Origin: Paracoccaceae bacterium | Lineage (GTDB): Bacteria; Pseudomonadota; Alphaproteobacteria; Rhodobacterales; Rhodobacteraceae | Reading direction: 5' to 3' | Assembly: GCA_026984895.1 (NCBI GenBank) | Contig: JALSRF010000172.1 | Location: 1-15,820, forward strand | Length of the DNA stretch: 15,820 nt | Part shown: positions 1 to 7,250 of the stretch, piece by piece | Layout of the letters: each line of letters begins with the position of its first letter | Position numbering within the stretch: the stretch's first letter is position 1 | Notes under the pieces: generated by a model | Told to the model about the DNA's origin: nothing | Seen by the model: only the letters and a program-made list of their open reading frames with translations | The model's database searches: none | Position numbers and translations under genes: made by a program

Positions 1-255
1 TTCGACCAGGGCGCCGATGGCCTGCAACCTGACCGCGTAGAACAGGTTGCGCCCGGATCGTCTGCGTTCAAGCAGCCCGGCGGCGTTCAGCGTCGACAGG
101 TGGTTTGACAGCGTATTCGCCTTCAGTGCCAATGCGGCCATGATTTCGGCCGGGCGCATTGCGTCGGGTGCGCGCCGGGCCAACAGTCGAACGACGGCCA
201 GACGGTCCGGGTGCGCCAGTGCGGCAAAAATGGTAATAGATGCAGTAGATTCCAT
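1..255 (-). CDS. arsR: ArsR-family winged-helix repressor, C-terminus cut by window edge
   Basis: I translated this from the minus strand: 85 residues are present, beginning MESTASITIFAALAHPDRLA and running off the left edge in frame. The N-terminal ALAHPDRL helix and the recognition-helix/wing region (about residues 35-75, containing NTLSNHLSTLNAAGLLERR and GRNLFYAV) are typical of ArsR/SmtB repressors. The start at 255 is forced upstream because an in-frame TGA lies two codons before it. The classic ELCVCDL metal site of type-1 ArsR proteins is absent from the DNA-binding helix. In many alphaproteobacterial ArsR proteins the arsenite thiols sit near the C-terminus, which is outside this window, so arsenic sensing is inferred from family type and the neighbouring aio genes. 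No Shine-Dalgarno precedes the start, which lies inside a palindrome. It probably heads an ars detoxification operon to the left. Other ArsR specificities (other metals, sulfide) remain possible. Confidence 0.85.
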   Translation of the reverse strand, partial: MESTASITIFAALAHPDRLAVVRLLARRAPDAMRPAEIMAALALKANTLSNHLSTLNAAGLLERRRSGRNLFYAVRLQAIGALVE

Positions 256-273
256 AATTCATGAATTATGGAA
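250..273. promoter_or_regulatory. Perfect 24-bp palindrome overlapping the arsR start: likely autoregulatory operator
   Basis: A perfect inverted repeat with 12-bp arms is centred between 261 and 262; one arm reads TGAATTATGGAA and the other is its exact reverse complement. It covers the arsR start codon (255-253) and contains a CATAAT hexamer (270-265, minus strand), a 5/6 match to a -10 box. A weak TTGCGT lies upstream at a 15-bp spacing. A dimeric ArsR bound here would block both polymerase and the start codon. The palindrome is seen; its role as operator is inferred. Confidence 0.75.
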
Positions 274-371
274 CTATGGGCCGTTACGCAACCCCGAATT
301 TCCGCAAGCTCCGCCATTCGCCCACTGCCAGGGGTGCGCGTGAAAGCCCGGGCACAGGTCCGCAACGTGAA

Positions 372-395
372 ACGGGCGGCCTGCTGGCCGCCCGT
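372..395 (-). terminator. Hairpin downstream of aioA, probable transcription terminator
   Basis: A perfect 10-bp GC-rich stem (arms ACGGGCGGCC and GGCCGCCCGT) closes a 4-base loop, 22 bp past the aioA stop. On the minus strand it is followed only by a short T tract (GTTTC), so termination may be partly Rho-assisted. It separates the aioBA transcript from arsR. Confidence 0.65.
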
Positions 396-416
396 CCCTG
401 CCGTGTGAGTGGGGCG

Positions 417-2873
417 TCAGGATGTGTATTCCTTGGACTTGAAGGAGACCGCCCTGGCCTGCGGTGTCGCATCCGCCAGTTTGCGGATATTTCCCCAGGT
501 GTGCTTGTAGTCCGGCAGGACCAGTTCGTTCACGCCGGGGTTCACCACGTTGCCCTGAGAGCCGGCCGGCGAGCCAAACACCATCGCCACCTGGCCGCGG
601 CGCGCGGTATCGGTGGGATAGGCCATGCCCTGGGTTGCGCCGTTCTCGTTGTGGATCTCGATCAGGTCGCCAGGGTTCAGGCCCAATTCGGCCATGTCGT
701 CCGGGTTCATCTCGATGAACGGATAGGGGAAGCGATCCTGGATGAAGTCGTTGTCCTGATCCAGGAACTGGTTCTGCCAGAAGATGTTGGCGCGCACATT
801 GTTGATCCAGAACTTGTGGCTGGCCTGTTCCTGCGCCTTGCCCGGCGCCTGCCAGCCGCGCCAGCCCGCCGCACAGAACAGCGCCTTCTTGTCGTCGCGC
901 CCGTGGCGGTCGAACTTGCCGTCGGCATAAAGGCGCTCGACCCCGATCAGCTTGCCGTTTTCATAGCCGATCACCGGTTCCTGCACCCCGTTGTTGCCCA
1001 TGGCGCGCAGGCGCTCGTAGGTCACGTCCGGGTTGCCCTGATGGTAGCCGTCCATGAAGGCGTCTTCCTCGGTTTTCCAGTCGTAGCCCTTGAACTGGTC
1101 GGCATAGGCATGGTGCCCCATCTCGCGCAACACGCGCTCCATGTTCCGGGCGATGCCGGCGGCGATCAGGCAGTCGGGCCTGGCGGTGCCCGGCGGGTCC
1201 ATGTATTTCTCGCTCAGCCGCAGCCGGCGTTCGCCGTTCATCGAGGTGAGGTTCATCTCGTTGGCCTCGACCGCCGGCAGGATCACATGGGCGTTCTGGC
1301 CGATCTGGCTGTGGATGATGTCCACGTCTACCACGAACAGACCACCCGCGTTGACCGCCGCGACGATCGCCTCGACCTGCTGTCCGCGGGTGCCGGTGGC
1401 GGCGGCGTCCATGGCGTCCTTGACCATGTTCGACCGGCGCCGGTGTTCGCGCTTGAACTCGGCGGCATTGAGCGTCGTCTTGTAGTGGTCGCAGGCCCAG
1501 ATGTGGTGGACCTTGCCGCCGCCCGAGATCAGCAACTGGTCGACATAGGTGGCGGGCCGGCCCACATGGGCGTCCGAGGGGCGATAGTAGCCCTCCTGGT
1601 GGCCGCCCAGCCGGCAGCACCCACCGCCTTCGCGGCCGATATTGCCGGTCGCAAGTGAGACGTTCACGATGGCGCCGATCGTGCGATAGTTGTCGTTGCC
1701 CCAGATCACGCCCTTTTCATAGCAGGTGACGCATTTGCGGCGACTGCCATCCTCATGCGGCTTGGCGATCCATTCGGCGGCCTTGACGATATCGGCCTCG
1801 GAAACGCCGCAGATCTTGGCGGCCTCGGCGGCCGAGGTGCGGCAGGTCTTCATCGCATATTCGAGGCTGCCCAGACCGGCCGGATGGGCGCTGTCCATGG
1901 CCACGGCCTCGCCGTCGCGATAGGTGGACGCGTCGATGAAATCGCCGTCGGTCCAGCCCTTGTCCACGATCTGGGTCAGAATCGCGTTGAACAGGGCCAT
2001 GTCGGACCCGGGCTCGATCGCCAGGTGCAGCACGTTTCCCTTGCCGGCGATTTCCTCGGCCGCATTGACGGTAACGGTCCGACGCGGATCCACGATCACC
2101 ATGCGCGCGCCGTTTTCGAGCCCCTTGCGCATGTGATTGAGGAACAGGTTGGTCTGGGTTTCCAGCGAGTTGCCGCCGACCATCACGATGGTGTCGGTGA
2201 CCTCGTAGTCGCTGTAGCTGTAGTTGAGCTCTCCGATTCCCATGTCGCGGGTCGAGTGCACCTCGGAGTTGTAGGCCGGGCGGTTGTGAATCCGGCAGTT
2301 CTTCACCTTCATGCTCTGGAAATAGAGCTTGCCGGTGCCCCAGGTGTTTTCATACCCGCCGGCGCTGCCGCCGTGGTCGAACATCGACACCACCAGGTCG
2401 TCTTCCGAGCCCTGGGTGACGATCCGCGCGGTCACACGCGCGACAAGATCCAGCGCGTCGTCCCAGCTGGTCGGCTGCCAGGTGCCGTTGCGCCAGATCA
2501 TGGGATCGGTGAGGCGCTGTTGCTGGGTGCCGGTCACGCGCGAGGGGCGGTTTTCGGCCATGCGGCCGCCGCGGATCGACACGAGGCCCGAGTTCACCAC
2601 GCAGTCCTCGTCGGGCACCAGCGCCAGGTGCACGTCGCGGCCGTCCTGTTTCACCACGTTGTACATCGCCGGCGCCACCCATTTGCCCAGCGCGCCCTGC
2701 TGTTCGCTCAGGTCCACGCCAAAGGCGTTGTCGGTGGGTGTGCCCTGCTTGTTGCGGTCCCAGGTATAGGCCTTGTAGCCGCAGCCGACGATGCAGTAAT
2801 GGCAGGTGACATTGTGCACCTTCGCATCCTTCGGCGGGATCGGCAGGCGGTCGATCTGTCGTTTGTAAGCCAT
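417..2873 (-). CDS. aioA: Arsenite oxidase large (molybdopterin) subunit AioA
   Basis: This 818-residue protein of the DMSO reductase superfamily oxidises arsenite to arsenate at a bis-MGD molybdenum centre in the periplasm. The cluster motif Cys24-x2-Cys27-x3-Cys31 (CHYCIVGCGY) with Ser99 in the usual fourth-Cys place is the AioA [3Fe-4S] signature. The arsenite funnel residues known from the Alcaligenes faecalis structure have counterparts here: His196 and Glu204 in IHNRPAYNSE, and Arg421 and His425 in RLGGHQEG. Length matches the family (about 825). It has no signal peptide, as is usual, because it is co-exported with the Tat-targeted AioB. It lies 14 bp after aioB with a strong GGGAGG ribosome site. 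No cytochrome c or molybdenum-cofactor gene follows, unlike several known aio operons, so the electron acceptor must be encoded elsewhere. Identification is very secure. Confidence 0.97.
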   Translation of the reverse strand: MAYKRQIDRLPIPPKDAKVHNVTCHYCIVGCGYKAYTWDRNKQGTPTDNAFGVDLSEQQGALGKWVAPAMYNVVKQDGRDVHLALVPDEDCVVNSGLVSIRGGRMAENRPSRVTGTQQQRLTDPMIWRNGTWQPTSWDDALDLVARVTARIVTQGSEDDLVVSMFDHGGSAGGYENTWGTGKLYFQSMKVKNCRIHNRPAYNSEVHSTRDMGIGELNYSYSDYEVTDTIVMVGGNSLETQTNLFLNHMRKGLENGARMVIVDPRRTVTVNAAEEIAGKGNVLHLAIEPGSDMALFNAILTQIVDKGWTDGDFIDASTYRDGEAVAMDSAHPAGLGSLEYAMKTCRTSAAEAAKICGVSEADIVKAAEWIAKPHEDGSRRKCVTCYEKGVIWGNDNYRTIGAIVNVSLATGNIGREGGGCCRLGGHQEGYYRPSDAHVGRPATYVDQLLISGGGKVHHIWACDHYKTTLNAAEFKREHRRRSNMVKDAMDAAATGTRGQQVEAIVAAVNAGGLFVVDVDIIHSQIGQNAHVILPAVEANEMNLTSMNGERRLRLSEKYMDPPGTARPDCLIAAGIARNMERVLREMGHHAYADQFKGYDWKTEEDAFMDGYHQGNPDVTYERLRAMGNNGVQEPVIGYENGKLIGVERLYADGKFDRHGRDDKKALFCAAGWRGWQAPGKAQEQASHKFWINNVRANIFWQNQFLDQDNDFIQDRFPYPFIEMNPDDMAELGLNPGDLIEIHNENGATQGMAYPTDTARRGQVAMVFGSPAGSQGNVVNPGVNELVLPDYKHTWGNIRKLADATPQARAVSFKSKEYTS

Positions 2874-2887
2874 GGTTTTCCCTCCCC

Positions 2888-3406
2888 TTACAGCACGTTC
2901 GACGGACGACCGAAAATCAGGTCGGTTGCGCCTTCGGCATAGATGTCGCCCTTGTCGTCAACGCGCAGGACAAACTGCGGCACGTTCGATGTGGCGTGGC
3001 CCCAGACCTGCTGGCCGCCGGCCTCGACATCGAAGCGCGAAAAATGGCCCGGGCAGTTCAGCGTGCGGTCGCCGTCGTTGTAGGACATCGAGAACCCCAG
3101 ATGCGGGCAGAGCACCGAAAAGGCGACGATATCGCCATCGGGGCCGACGCCGCCTTCGACGGCTGTGCCCAGTTTCAGCAGAACGCCGGGGCTGTCGGCA
3201 TCCGGGTATTCGATGTCGAGCGGCTCGTTCACCGCAAGGTCGGCGATGTTCGCCAGCCGGTTCGACGGGTAATCCACCTGCGCATTCGTGGGCGCGGCCT
3301 GGGCGGGTGCCGCCGTCACCGTGGCGGCGGCGGCGCCGGCTGCGGCCAATGCGCCGCCGCGCAGAAACTGTCGGCGGCCAGCGTCTACCAGGTTCTTGCA
3401 TCTCAT
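2888..3406 (-). CDS. aioB: Arsenite oxidase small (Rieske [2Fe-2S]) subunit AioB
   Basis: This 172-residue Rieske protein carries electrons from the AioA centre to a periplasmic acceptor. A Tat signal peptide (GRRQFLRGG at residues 10-18, then an Ala-rich stretch ending about residue 38) should carry the whole AioBA complex across the membrane. The cluster ligands are Cys100/His102 in CPHLGF and Cys118/His121 in CPGHFSRFD. The two extra cysteines that form a disulfide in classical Rieske proteins are replaced by Phe105 and Gly120, as I recall for the NT-26 AioB (Phe108/Gly123). The ATG at 3406 follows GGGAGGA at an 8-base spacing. It is the first gene of aioBA, 172 bp downstream of aioR, with its own upstream region containing an inverted repeat. 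Confidence 0.96.
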   Translation of the reverse strand: MRCKNLVDAGRRQFLRGGALAAAGAAAATVTAAPAQAAPTNAQVDYPSNRLANIADLAVNEPLDIEYPDADSPGVLLKLGTAVEGGVGPDGDIVAFSVLCPHLGFSMSYNDGDRTLNCPGHFSRFDVEAGGQQVWGHATSNVPQFVLRVDDKGDIYAEGATDLIFGRPSNVL

Positions 3407-3523
3407 CTGCTGAGTCCTCCCTTTGGTCCCGATGGCTTCAGGATAGGGATTCGCGGGCGCAGATTTAGCGGAAATCCCCGCCGGTGATCTCGATTAACTA
3501 ACGGTTTTTATTTATTTTCTTGA

Positions 3524-3545
3524 CGTGTTCAGAAATCCGAACACG
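3524..3545. promoter_or_regulatory. Inverted repeat upstream of aioB, candidate AioR binding site
   Basis: Arms CGTGTTC and GAACACG (7 bp, perfect) are separated by 8 bases and lie about 118 bp before the aioB start. A/T-rich DNA (about 3497-3520) follows on the aioB side. The symmetry suits a dimeric Fis-type helix-turn-helix such as that of AioR. I see no sigma54 -24/-12 element (GG-N10-GC) and no convincing sigma70 hexamer pair downstream. The repeat is seen; the AioR assignment is inferred from position. Confidence 0.6.
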
Positions 3546-3578
3546 AAATGCCCGGCAAGGCTGCCGAAAAAGAGCGGC

Positions 3579-4820
3579 CTAGCCGGTGTCCCGCCCGATG
3601 CCGTATTTCTGCATCCGATCCCAAAGCGTGGTGCGCGACACGTTCAGGATTTTCGCCGCATTTCCGACCTGTCCGCCACATTGTTCCAGCACGTCGATGA
3701 TGTGCTGGCGCTCGGCCTTTTCGCGCGCCTGGGCAAGCGTGACCGGCCCCGGCGCGCTGGCGATGCGTTCGGGAAACAGGTCGGCCGGTTGCAGCATCGG
3801 CCCCGGCGCGCTGGCCATCCCCTGGGCCAGACGCGCGCGCAATTCGCGGCCGCCGCCGCTCCAGTCATGGGCCCGCACGGCCTCTTCGCTCAGCCGGCTG
3901 ATGCCGGCAAGCGGCTCTGAGCGCCGCGCATTCATCTGTTCGAACAGGATCGACATCAGCCAGACCGCGTCCTCGGGGCGCTGGCTCAGCGGCGGCACCG
4001 GAATTTCCGCCATGTCCAGCCGGTAGATCACCTCGGTGCGCATATCCCCGCCGGCGCGCAGCGCGGTGATCTCGGGCCCGCAAGAGGCAACGATCCGCCC
4101 GGCAAAGCCTCGCTCCAGCGCCTCGATCAGCCCGGCCTGCGCCGCCTCGGGCAGATGCGCCAGCGCGTGAAGGTAGAGGGTGCCCTCTCCGACCCGGGCC
4201 AGCGCCCCGTCCGCGCCCAGCAGTTCTTGCGCCGCATCGGCCTGGCGGGCCAGATTGAGCGCGATGAACGGCGCCGCGCGTCTTTCCGACTGGTCGTGGA
4301 TATGGCGGGCAAGCGCGCCCTTGCCGGTGCCCGGCCCGCCGATGATCAGCACGTTGCGGTCCTGCCTGGCCGCCTCGCGCGCCAGTTCCTCGATGCGCCG
4401 CGCCGCCGGCGACACCCCCAGGATGGCGGGAAACGCGTCCTGGGGCGTGCGCATCACCAGGCTGGAAAGCCGTTCCAGCAGCACCGGCATGTCAAAGGGC
4501 TTGGTCACATAGTCGGCGGCGCCCGCCCGCATCAGCCGCACCGCTTGGTCGATGCCGCCATGGCCGGTGATGAACAGGAACGGCGGCGGTGTCGCGGTTT
4601 CGCACAACCGGTTGAACAGCTCTTCGCCGGTGCCGTCGGGCAACTTGATGTCGCAGACCACCACGTCAATCGGCGCGCGCGGCGTGCGCAGCGCCCCCAA
4701 GGCCCGCCCCACCTGGCGCAGCCAGATCACCTCGGCCCCCTCCAGTTCGAGGCGGTGCACCAGCGAGCCGCCCATGAACTCGTCATCTTCGACCAGGGCG
4801 ATGCGCACCCCCCTCAGCAC
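3579..4820 (-). CDS. aioR: AioR, NtrC-type response regulator lacking the GAFTGA loop
   Basis: 413 residues, presumed activator of aioBA. The receiver domain (about 5-120) has Glu11/Asp12/Asp13, phospho-acceptor Asp57 (VVVCDIKLPDG), Thr85 and Lys107. The central AAA+ domain (about 133-335) keeps a Walker A (GGPGTGKG, 161-168) and IYRLDMAEIPVPPLSQRPED. A Fis-type helix-turn-helix ends the protein (about 370-408; VGNAAKILNVSRTTLW). Oddly, ELLG (199-202) is followed only ten residues later by GTLYLHA (213-219). The GAFTGA sigma54-contact loop is gone and the Walker B Asp-Glu is His-Ala. GTG at 4820 is chosen because GGAGG lies 7 bases upstream and the gene then overlaps the aioS stop by 7 bp. 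An ATG at 4868 would add an unlikely 16-residue leader, and a GTG at 4808 has its purine tract too close. Confidence 0.93.
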   Translation of the reverse strand: MLRGVRIALVEDDEFMGGSLVHRLELEGAEVIWLRQVGRALGALRTPRAPIDVVVCDIKLPDGTGEELFNRLCETATPPPFLFITGHGGIDQAVRLMRAGAADYVTKPFDMPVLLERLSSLVMRTPQDAFPAILGVSPAARRIEELAREAARQDRNVLIIGGPGTGKGALARHIHDQSERRAAPFIALNLARQADAAQELLGADGALARVGEGTLYLHALAHLPEAAQAGLIEALERGFAGRIVASCGPEITALRAGGDMRTEVIYRLDMAEIPVPPLSQRPEDAVWLMSILFEQMNARRSEPLAGISRLSEEAVRAHDWSGGGRELRARLAQGMASAPGPMLQPADLFPERIASAPGPVTLAQAREKAERQHIIDVLEQCGGQVGNAAKILNVSRTTLWDRMQKYGIGRDTG

Positions 4821-6247
4821 GCGCCCGCCTCCGGCTGTTCGGGGATCGGCAGGTCGATCCTGATCCATGTCATGGCGTCACGGCGATCCAGCCGGATGCG
4901 GCCCTTCAACCGGGTGACCAGATCATGCACCAGGCGCAGCCCGACCCCGCCGCCGGGCTGGGTGTGGCCGGTGCCCAGAAGCCTTTCGCAGGCCGCCTCC
5001 GACAGGCCCGGCCCCGAATCCGAAATGCACAGGCAGAGGTGGCCATCCCCGACCGCGACATTCAGGCCCAGTCGCCCGTTTCGGCCCGCGGCCTCGGTCG
5101 CGTTCAGCAAGAGGTTCAGCACGATCTGGCGCACGGGCGCCGAAGCAAAGGCGGCCAGGGTCGCGGCCCCGGCGGTTATCTGCCAGTCAAGCGCCTGCAT
5201 GCGCCGCGAGACCTCGGGCCCGATCAACAGGTGCAGATCGTCGAAATCGTCGGGGCTGAGGGGCGCGCCGCTCCGGTCCAGCCGGTTCTGATCCAGCGTC
5301 GCCTTGGCCACGTCGCGCAGATGCTTCAGCCCCCGGGTGATCAGTTCCGAAGACTGGCGCACCACCTCGGGGCGGTCGGCGTATTGCTGGATGGTATCGG
5401 CGGCATTCAGCAGCCCACCCAGCGGATTGTTGATCTCGTGCGCCAGCGACGACGACAACCGCCCGAGGCTGACGAAGCGCTCGCGTTCGGCCAGGCGGCG
5501 CTCGGCATCGGTCTTGGCCTCGATCGCGCAGACCATGTCGTTATAGGTCTGCACAAGCTGCGCCAGCTCGCTGTCGCCGGCGGGCACCTGTTCGTCCGGG
5601 ATCGGCCGCGGCGCGCCCTCGGTATTGCGCATCCAGGTGACCAGCCGGGTGATCGGCATCAGCATCCGCCGCGTCGCCAGGTATCCCACAAGCGCCAGAA
5701 ACCCGGTTGCCAGCGCATTGCCCAGCAGCAGGAAACGCCGCGTCGCGTTGCGTTCCGCCACCAGGTCCGAGATATCAAGCTCGGTCAGGATCTGCCCGAC
5801 CTCGCGTCCCTGATAGACCAGCGGCGCCAGCAGGCGGACGCGCGGCGCGGTCGAACTGATCGACAGCTCGCCGGGCAATTGCGCCCCGGCGCTGAGCGCC
5901 GAGATCGGGCTGTCCACCGGGGCCCGGCGCGGCTCGGTCGCGGTCAGAACCTTGCCGTTTTCATTGGCCACCGCCGAAAACACCGTGCGGCGACCATCCG
6001 AGGCACCGGCGGCCCGTTTCAACGTGTCGTAGACCTCCCAGATATCGTTGCGCAGAACATGCGGCCCCAGGGCGACCGACAGTGCCTCGACATGGAGGCG
6101 CGCCAGTTCCCGGATGCGCGCCGCCTGGTGGCGATCCAGCTGCGCCAGCACCTGTTGCGAGGCGATGATGCCGACCGACACCATCAGCACCACCACCAAG
6201 AGCGGCACCCGCAGCGACAGCGACAGGTTGCGCCAGAGCCCCATCAC
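4814..6247 (-). CDS. aioS: AioS, membrane sensor histidine kinase of the arsenite response
   Basis: 477 residues. An N-terminal membrane segment (about 11-33), a periplasmic domain of about 140 residues and a second membrane segment (about 172-191) are followed by a HAMP-like linker. The kinase core has the H-box SLAHEINNPLGG with phospho-acceptor His270, the N-box LNLLLNATEAAG (about 377-388), a DSGPG G1 box (410-414) and a GGGVGL G2 box (432-437). It is expected to detect arsenite through periplasmic AioX and phosphorylate AioR. The GTG at 6247 overlaps the aioX stop by 4 bp; an ATG one codon later (6244) shares one base with that TGA and is an equally good start. Tight overlaps on both sides indicate an aioX-aioS-aioR operon with translational coupling. 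Confidence 0.95.
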   Translation of the reverse strand: MMGLWRNLSLSLRVPLLVVVLMVSVGIIASQQVLAQLDRHQAARIRELARLHVEALSVALGPHVLRNDIWEVYDTLKRAAGASDGRRTVFSAVANENGKVLTATEPRRAPVDSPISALSAGAQLPGELSISSTAPRVRLLAPLVYQGREVGQILTELDISDLVAERNATRRFLLLGNALATGFLALVGYLATRRMLMPITRLVTWMRNTEGAPRPIPDEQVPAGDSELAQLVQTYNDMVCAIEAKTDAERRLAERERFVSLGRLSSSLAHEINNPLGGLLNAADTIQQYADRPEVVRQSSELITRGLKHLRDVAKATLDQNRLDRSGAPLSPDDFDDLHLLIGPEVSRRMQALDWQITAGAATLAAFASAPVRQIVLNLLLNATEAAGRNGRLGLNVAVGDGHLCLCISDSGPGLSEAACERLLGTGHTQPGGGVGLRLVHDLVTRLKGRIRLDRRDAMTWIRIDLPIPEQPEAGAC

Positions 6248-7098
6248 CGCAGGCTGTTCAGGATCTGCATGCGCCGCGCGATCCCGTCAAACAGGGCCGG
6301 CGTTGCCCGGGTCATGCCGTCAAGTTGCAACAGGTCCAGCGCCGCCCGGCCGGCAGCGCTGGCGCCGAAATTCAGCACCGCCTTCTGAAAACGCGCAACA
6401 TCCTTGTCCCCGATCCGGTCGCTGCGGGCGCAGACCGGCGGGAACCCCAGCCATTCCGAGCGCGAAATCACCCTGGTGCCGGCGGTCAGGGCGGGCTCCA
6501 TCCGGGCCAGGGCTTCCCAGACATACCCGTCAACGCTGCCCGAACGCACCAGCCCCGAGGACACCGCCCGCACCACGTTGCGGTGCCCATAGGTGAAAAT
6601 CGTCCGGCCAAAGAACTCTTCGGCGCGCAGCCCCTTCATCGCCAGATCGGACGCCGTCACCAGATAGCCGGAATTCGAATCCGGGTCGGAAAAGGCGTGC
6701 ACGTCGCCCTTGAGGTCGGCAAGCGAACCGGCATCGTCCCCGGCGCCCACAATCAGGTAGGAGCGATAGAGCGGCTTGCCGTTCCAGACCGGCACCGCCA
6801 CCAGCGACAGCGCGTCGCGGTGTTGCAGGTAGGGATACCCGCACAGCCAGGCGGCATCCAGCGCCCCTTCCAGAAGCATTTCGGTGACTTCCTTGTAGGT
6901 GCGGCGCTGCTCCATCTCGACCGCGGTGCCAAGCGCGCCCGCCAGCGCCACCCGGAGCCGCTCGATCACCGCGGCGTCGTTGTCCAGAAAAACCGGCGTC
7001 AGCCCCAGCCGGAACGGCCTGGCCGCCCTGGCTGGCCATATCCCGCAACTCGCTGCCAAGGCACCGGCCCCAAGCAGGGCTCGCCTCGTCATCGTCAT
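6244..7098 (-). CDS. aioX: AioX, periplasmic arsenite-binding protein (PhnD-like fold)
   Basis: 284 residues. The N-terminus has a Tat-like signal (TRRALLGAGALAASCG, cleavage probably after ARA near residue 26), and the rest resembles phosphate/phosphonate-type binding proteins (DPDSNSGYLV, then SVDGYVWEAL). In the AioX family arsenite binding depends on one conserved cysteine; here Cys86 in WLCGYPY is the only mature-domain candidate apart from the Cys in FPPVCARSDR. It should hand the arsenite signal to AioS. I chose ATG 7098: it begins directly at the signal peptide, and a TTGAAC/TATCAT promoter sits just upstream, inside what would be coding sequence if the more upstream ATG at 7257 were used. 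The extra 53 residues of that longer form are uncharacteristic and partly encoded by tandem repeats. Confidence 0.92.
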   Translation of the reverse strand: MTMTRRALLGAGALAASCGIWPARAARPFRLGLTPVFLDNDAAVIERLRVALAGALGTAVEMEQRRTYKEVTEMLLEGALDAAWLCGYPYLQHRDALSLVAVPVWNGKPLYRSYLIVGAGDDAGSLADLKGDVHAFSDPDSNSGYLVTASDLAMKGLRAEEFFGRTIFTYGHRNVVRAVSSGLVRSGSVDGYVWEALARMEPALTAGTRVISRSEWLGFPPVCARSDRIGDKDVARFQKAVLNFGASAAGRAALDLLQLDGMTRATPALFDGIARRMQILNSLR

Positions 7099-7125
7099 GT
7101 CGGGCACCGTCCACGCATGCAGGCG

Positions 7126-7154
7126 ATGATAGCCAAGGAGCTTTTCATGTTCAA
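7126..7154 (-). promoter_or_regulatory. Predicted sigma70-type promoter of aioXSR
   Basis: On the minus strand a -35 hexamer TTGAAC (7154-7149, 4/6 to consensus) and a -10 hexamer TATCAT (7131-7126, 5/6) are separated by exactly 17 bases. Transcription would start near 7119, giving a leader of about 20 bases before the aioX ATG at 7098. This agrees with the shorter aioX start. Confidence 0.6.
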
Positions 7155-7208
7155 TGCGCGCAAGCCGGGCCTTCGGCGCATCGGCAAGCCGATCATTTCC
7201 CTGGCTGC

Positions 7209-7250
7209 TGTGCGCGGTCGGATGTGTGCGATCGGAGGTGCGCGATCGGA
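7209..7250. repeat. Three tandem 14-bp imperfect repeats upstream of aioX
   Basis: The plus-strand units are TGTGCGCGGTCGGA, TGTGTGCGATCGGA and GGTGCGCGATCGGA, directly abutting and differing at only a few positions. They lie about 55-100 bp upstream of the predicted aioX promoter. The regular 14-bp period and the partly palindromic CGATCG core could be protein-binding iterons or simple slippage products; the sequence alone does not decide. Confidence 0.8.

Noticed and set aside
261..2942. Long plus-strand frames opposite aioA
   Set aside because: The minus-strand AioA matches residue by residue along its length; the opposite frames show no family features.
3553..3566. Small hairpin after aioR as a terminator
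   Set aside because: The stem is only 5 bp (CGGCA/TGCCG) and no T tract follows it in the direction of transcription.
7099..7140. Possible sigma54 promoter (TTGGC...CCTGCAT) before aioX
   Set aside because: The GG to GC distance is 12, not the strict 10, so the -24/-12 spacing is wrong; the overlapping sigma70-type hexamers fit better.
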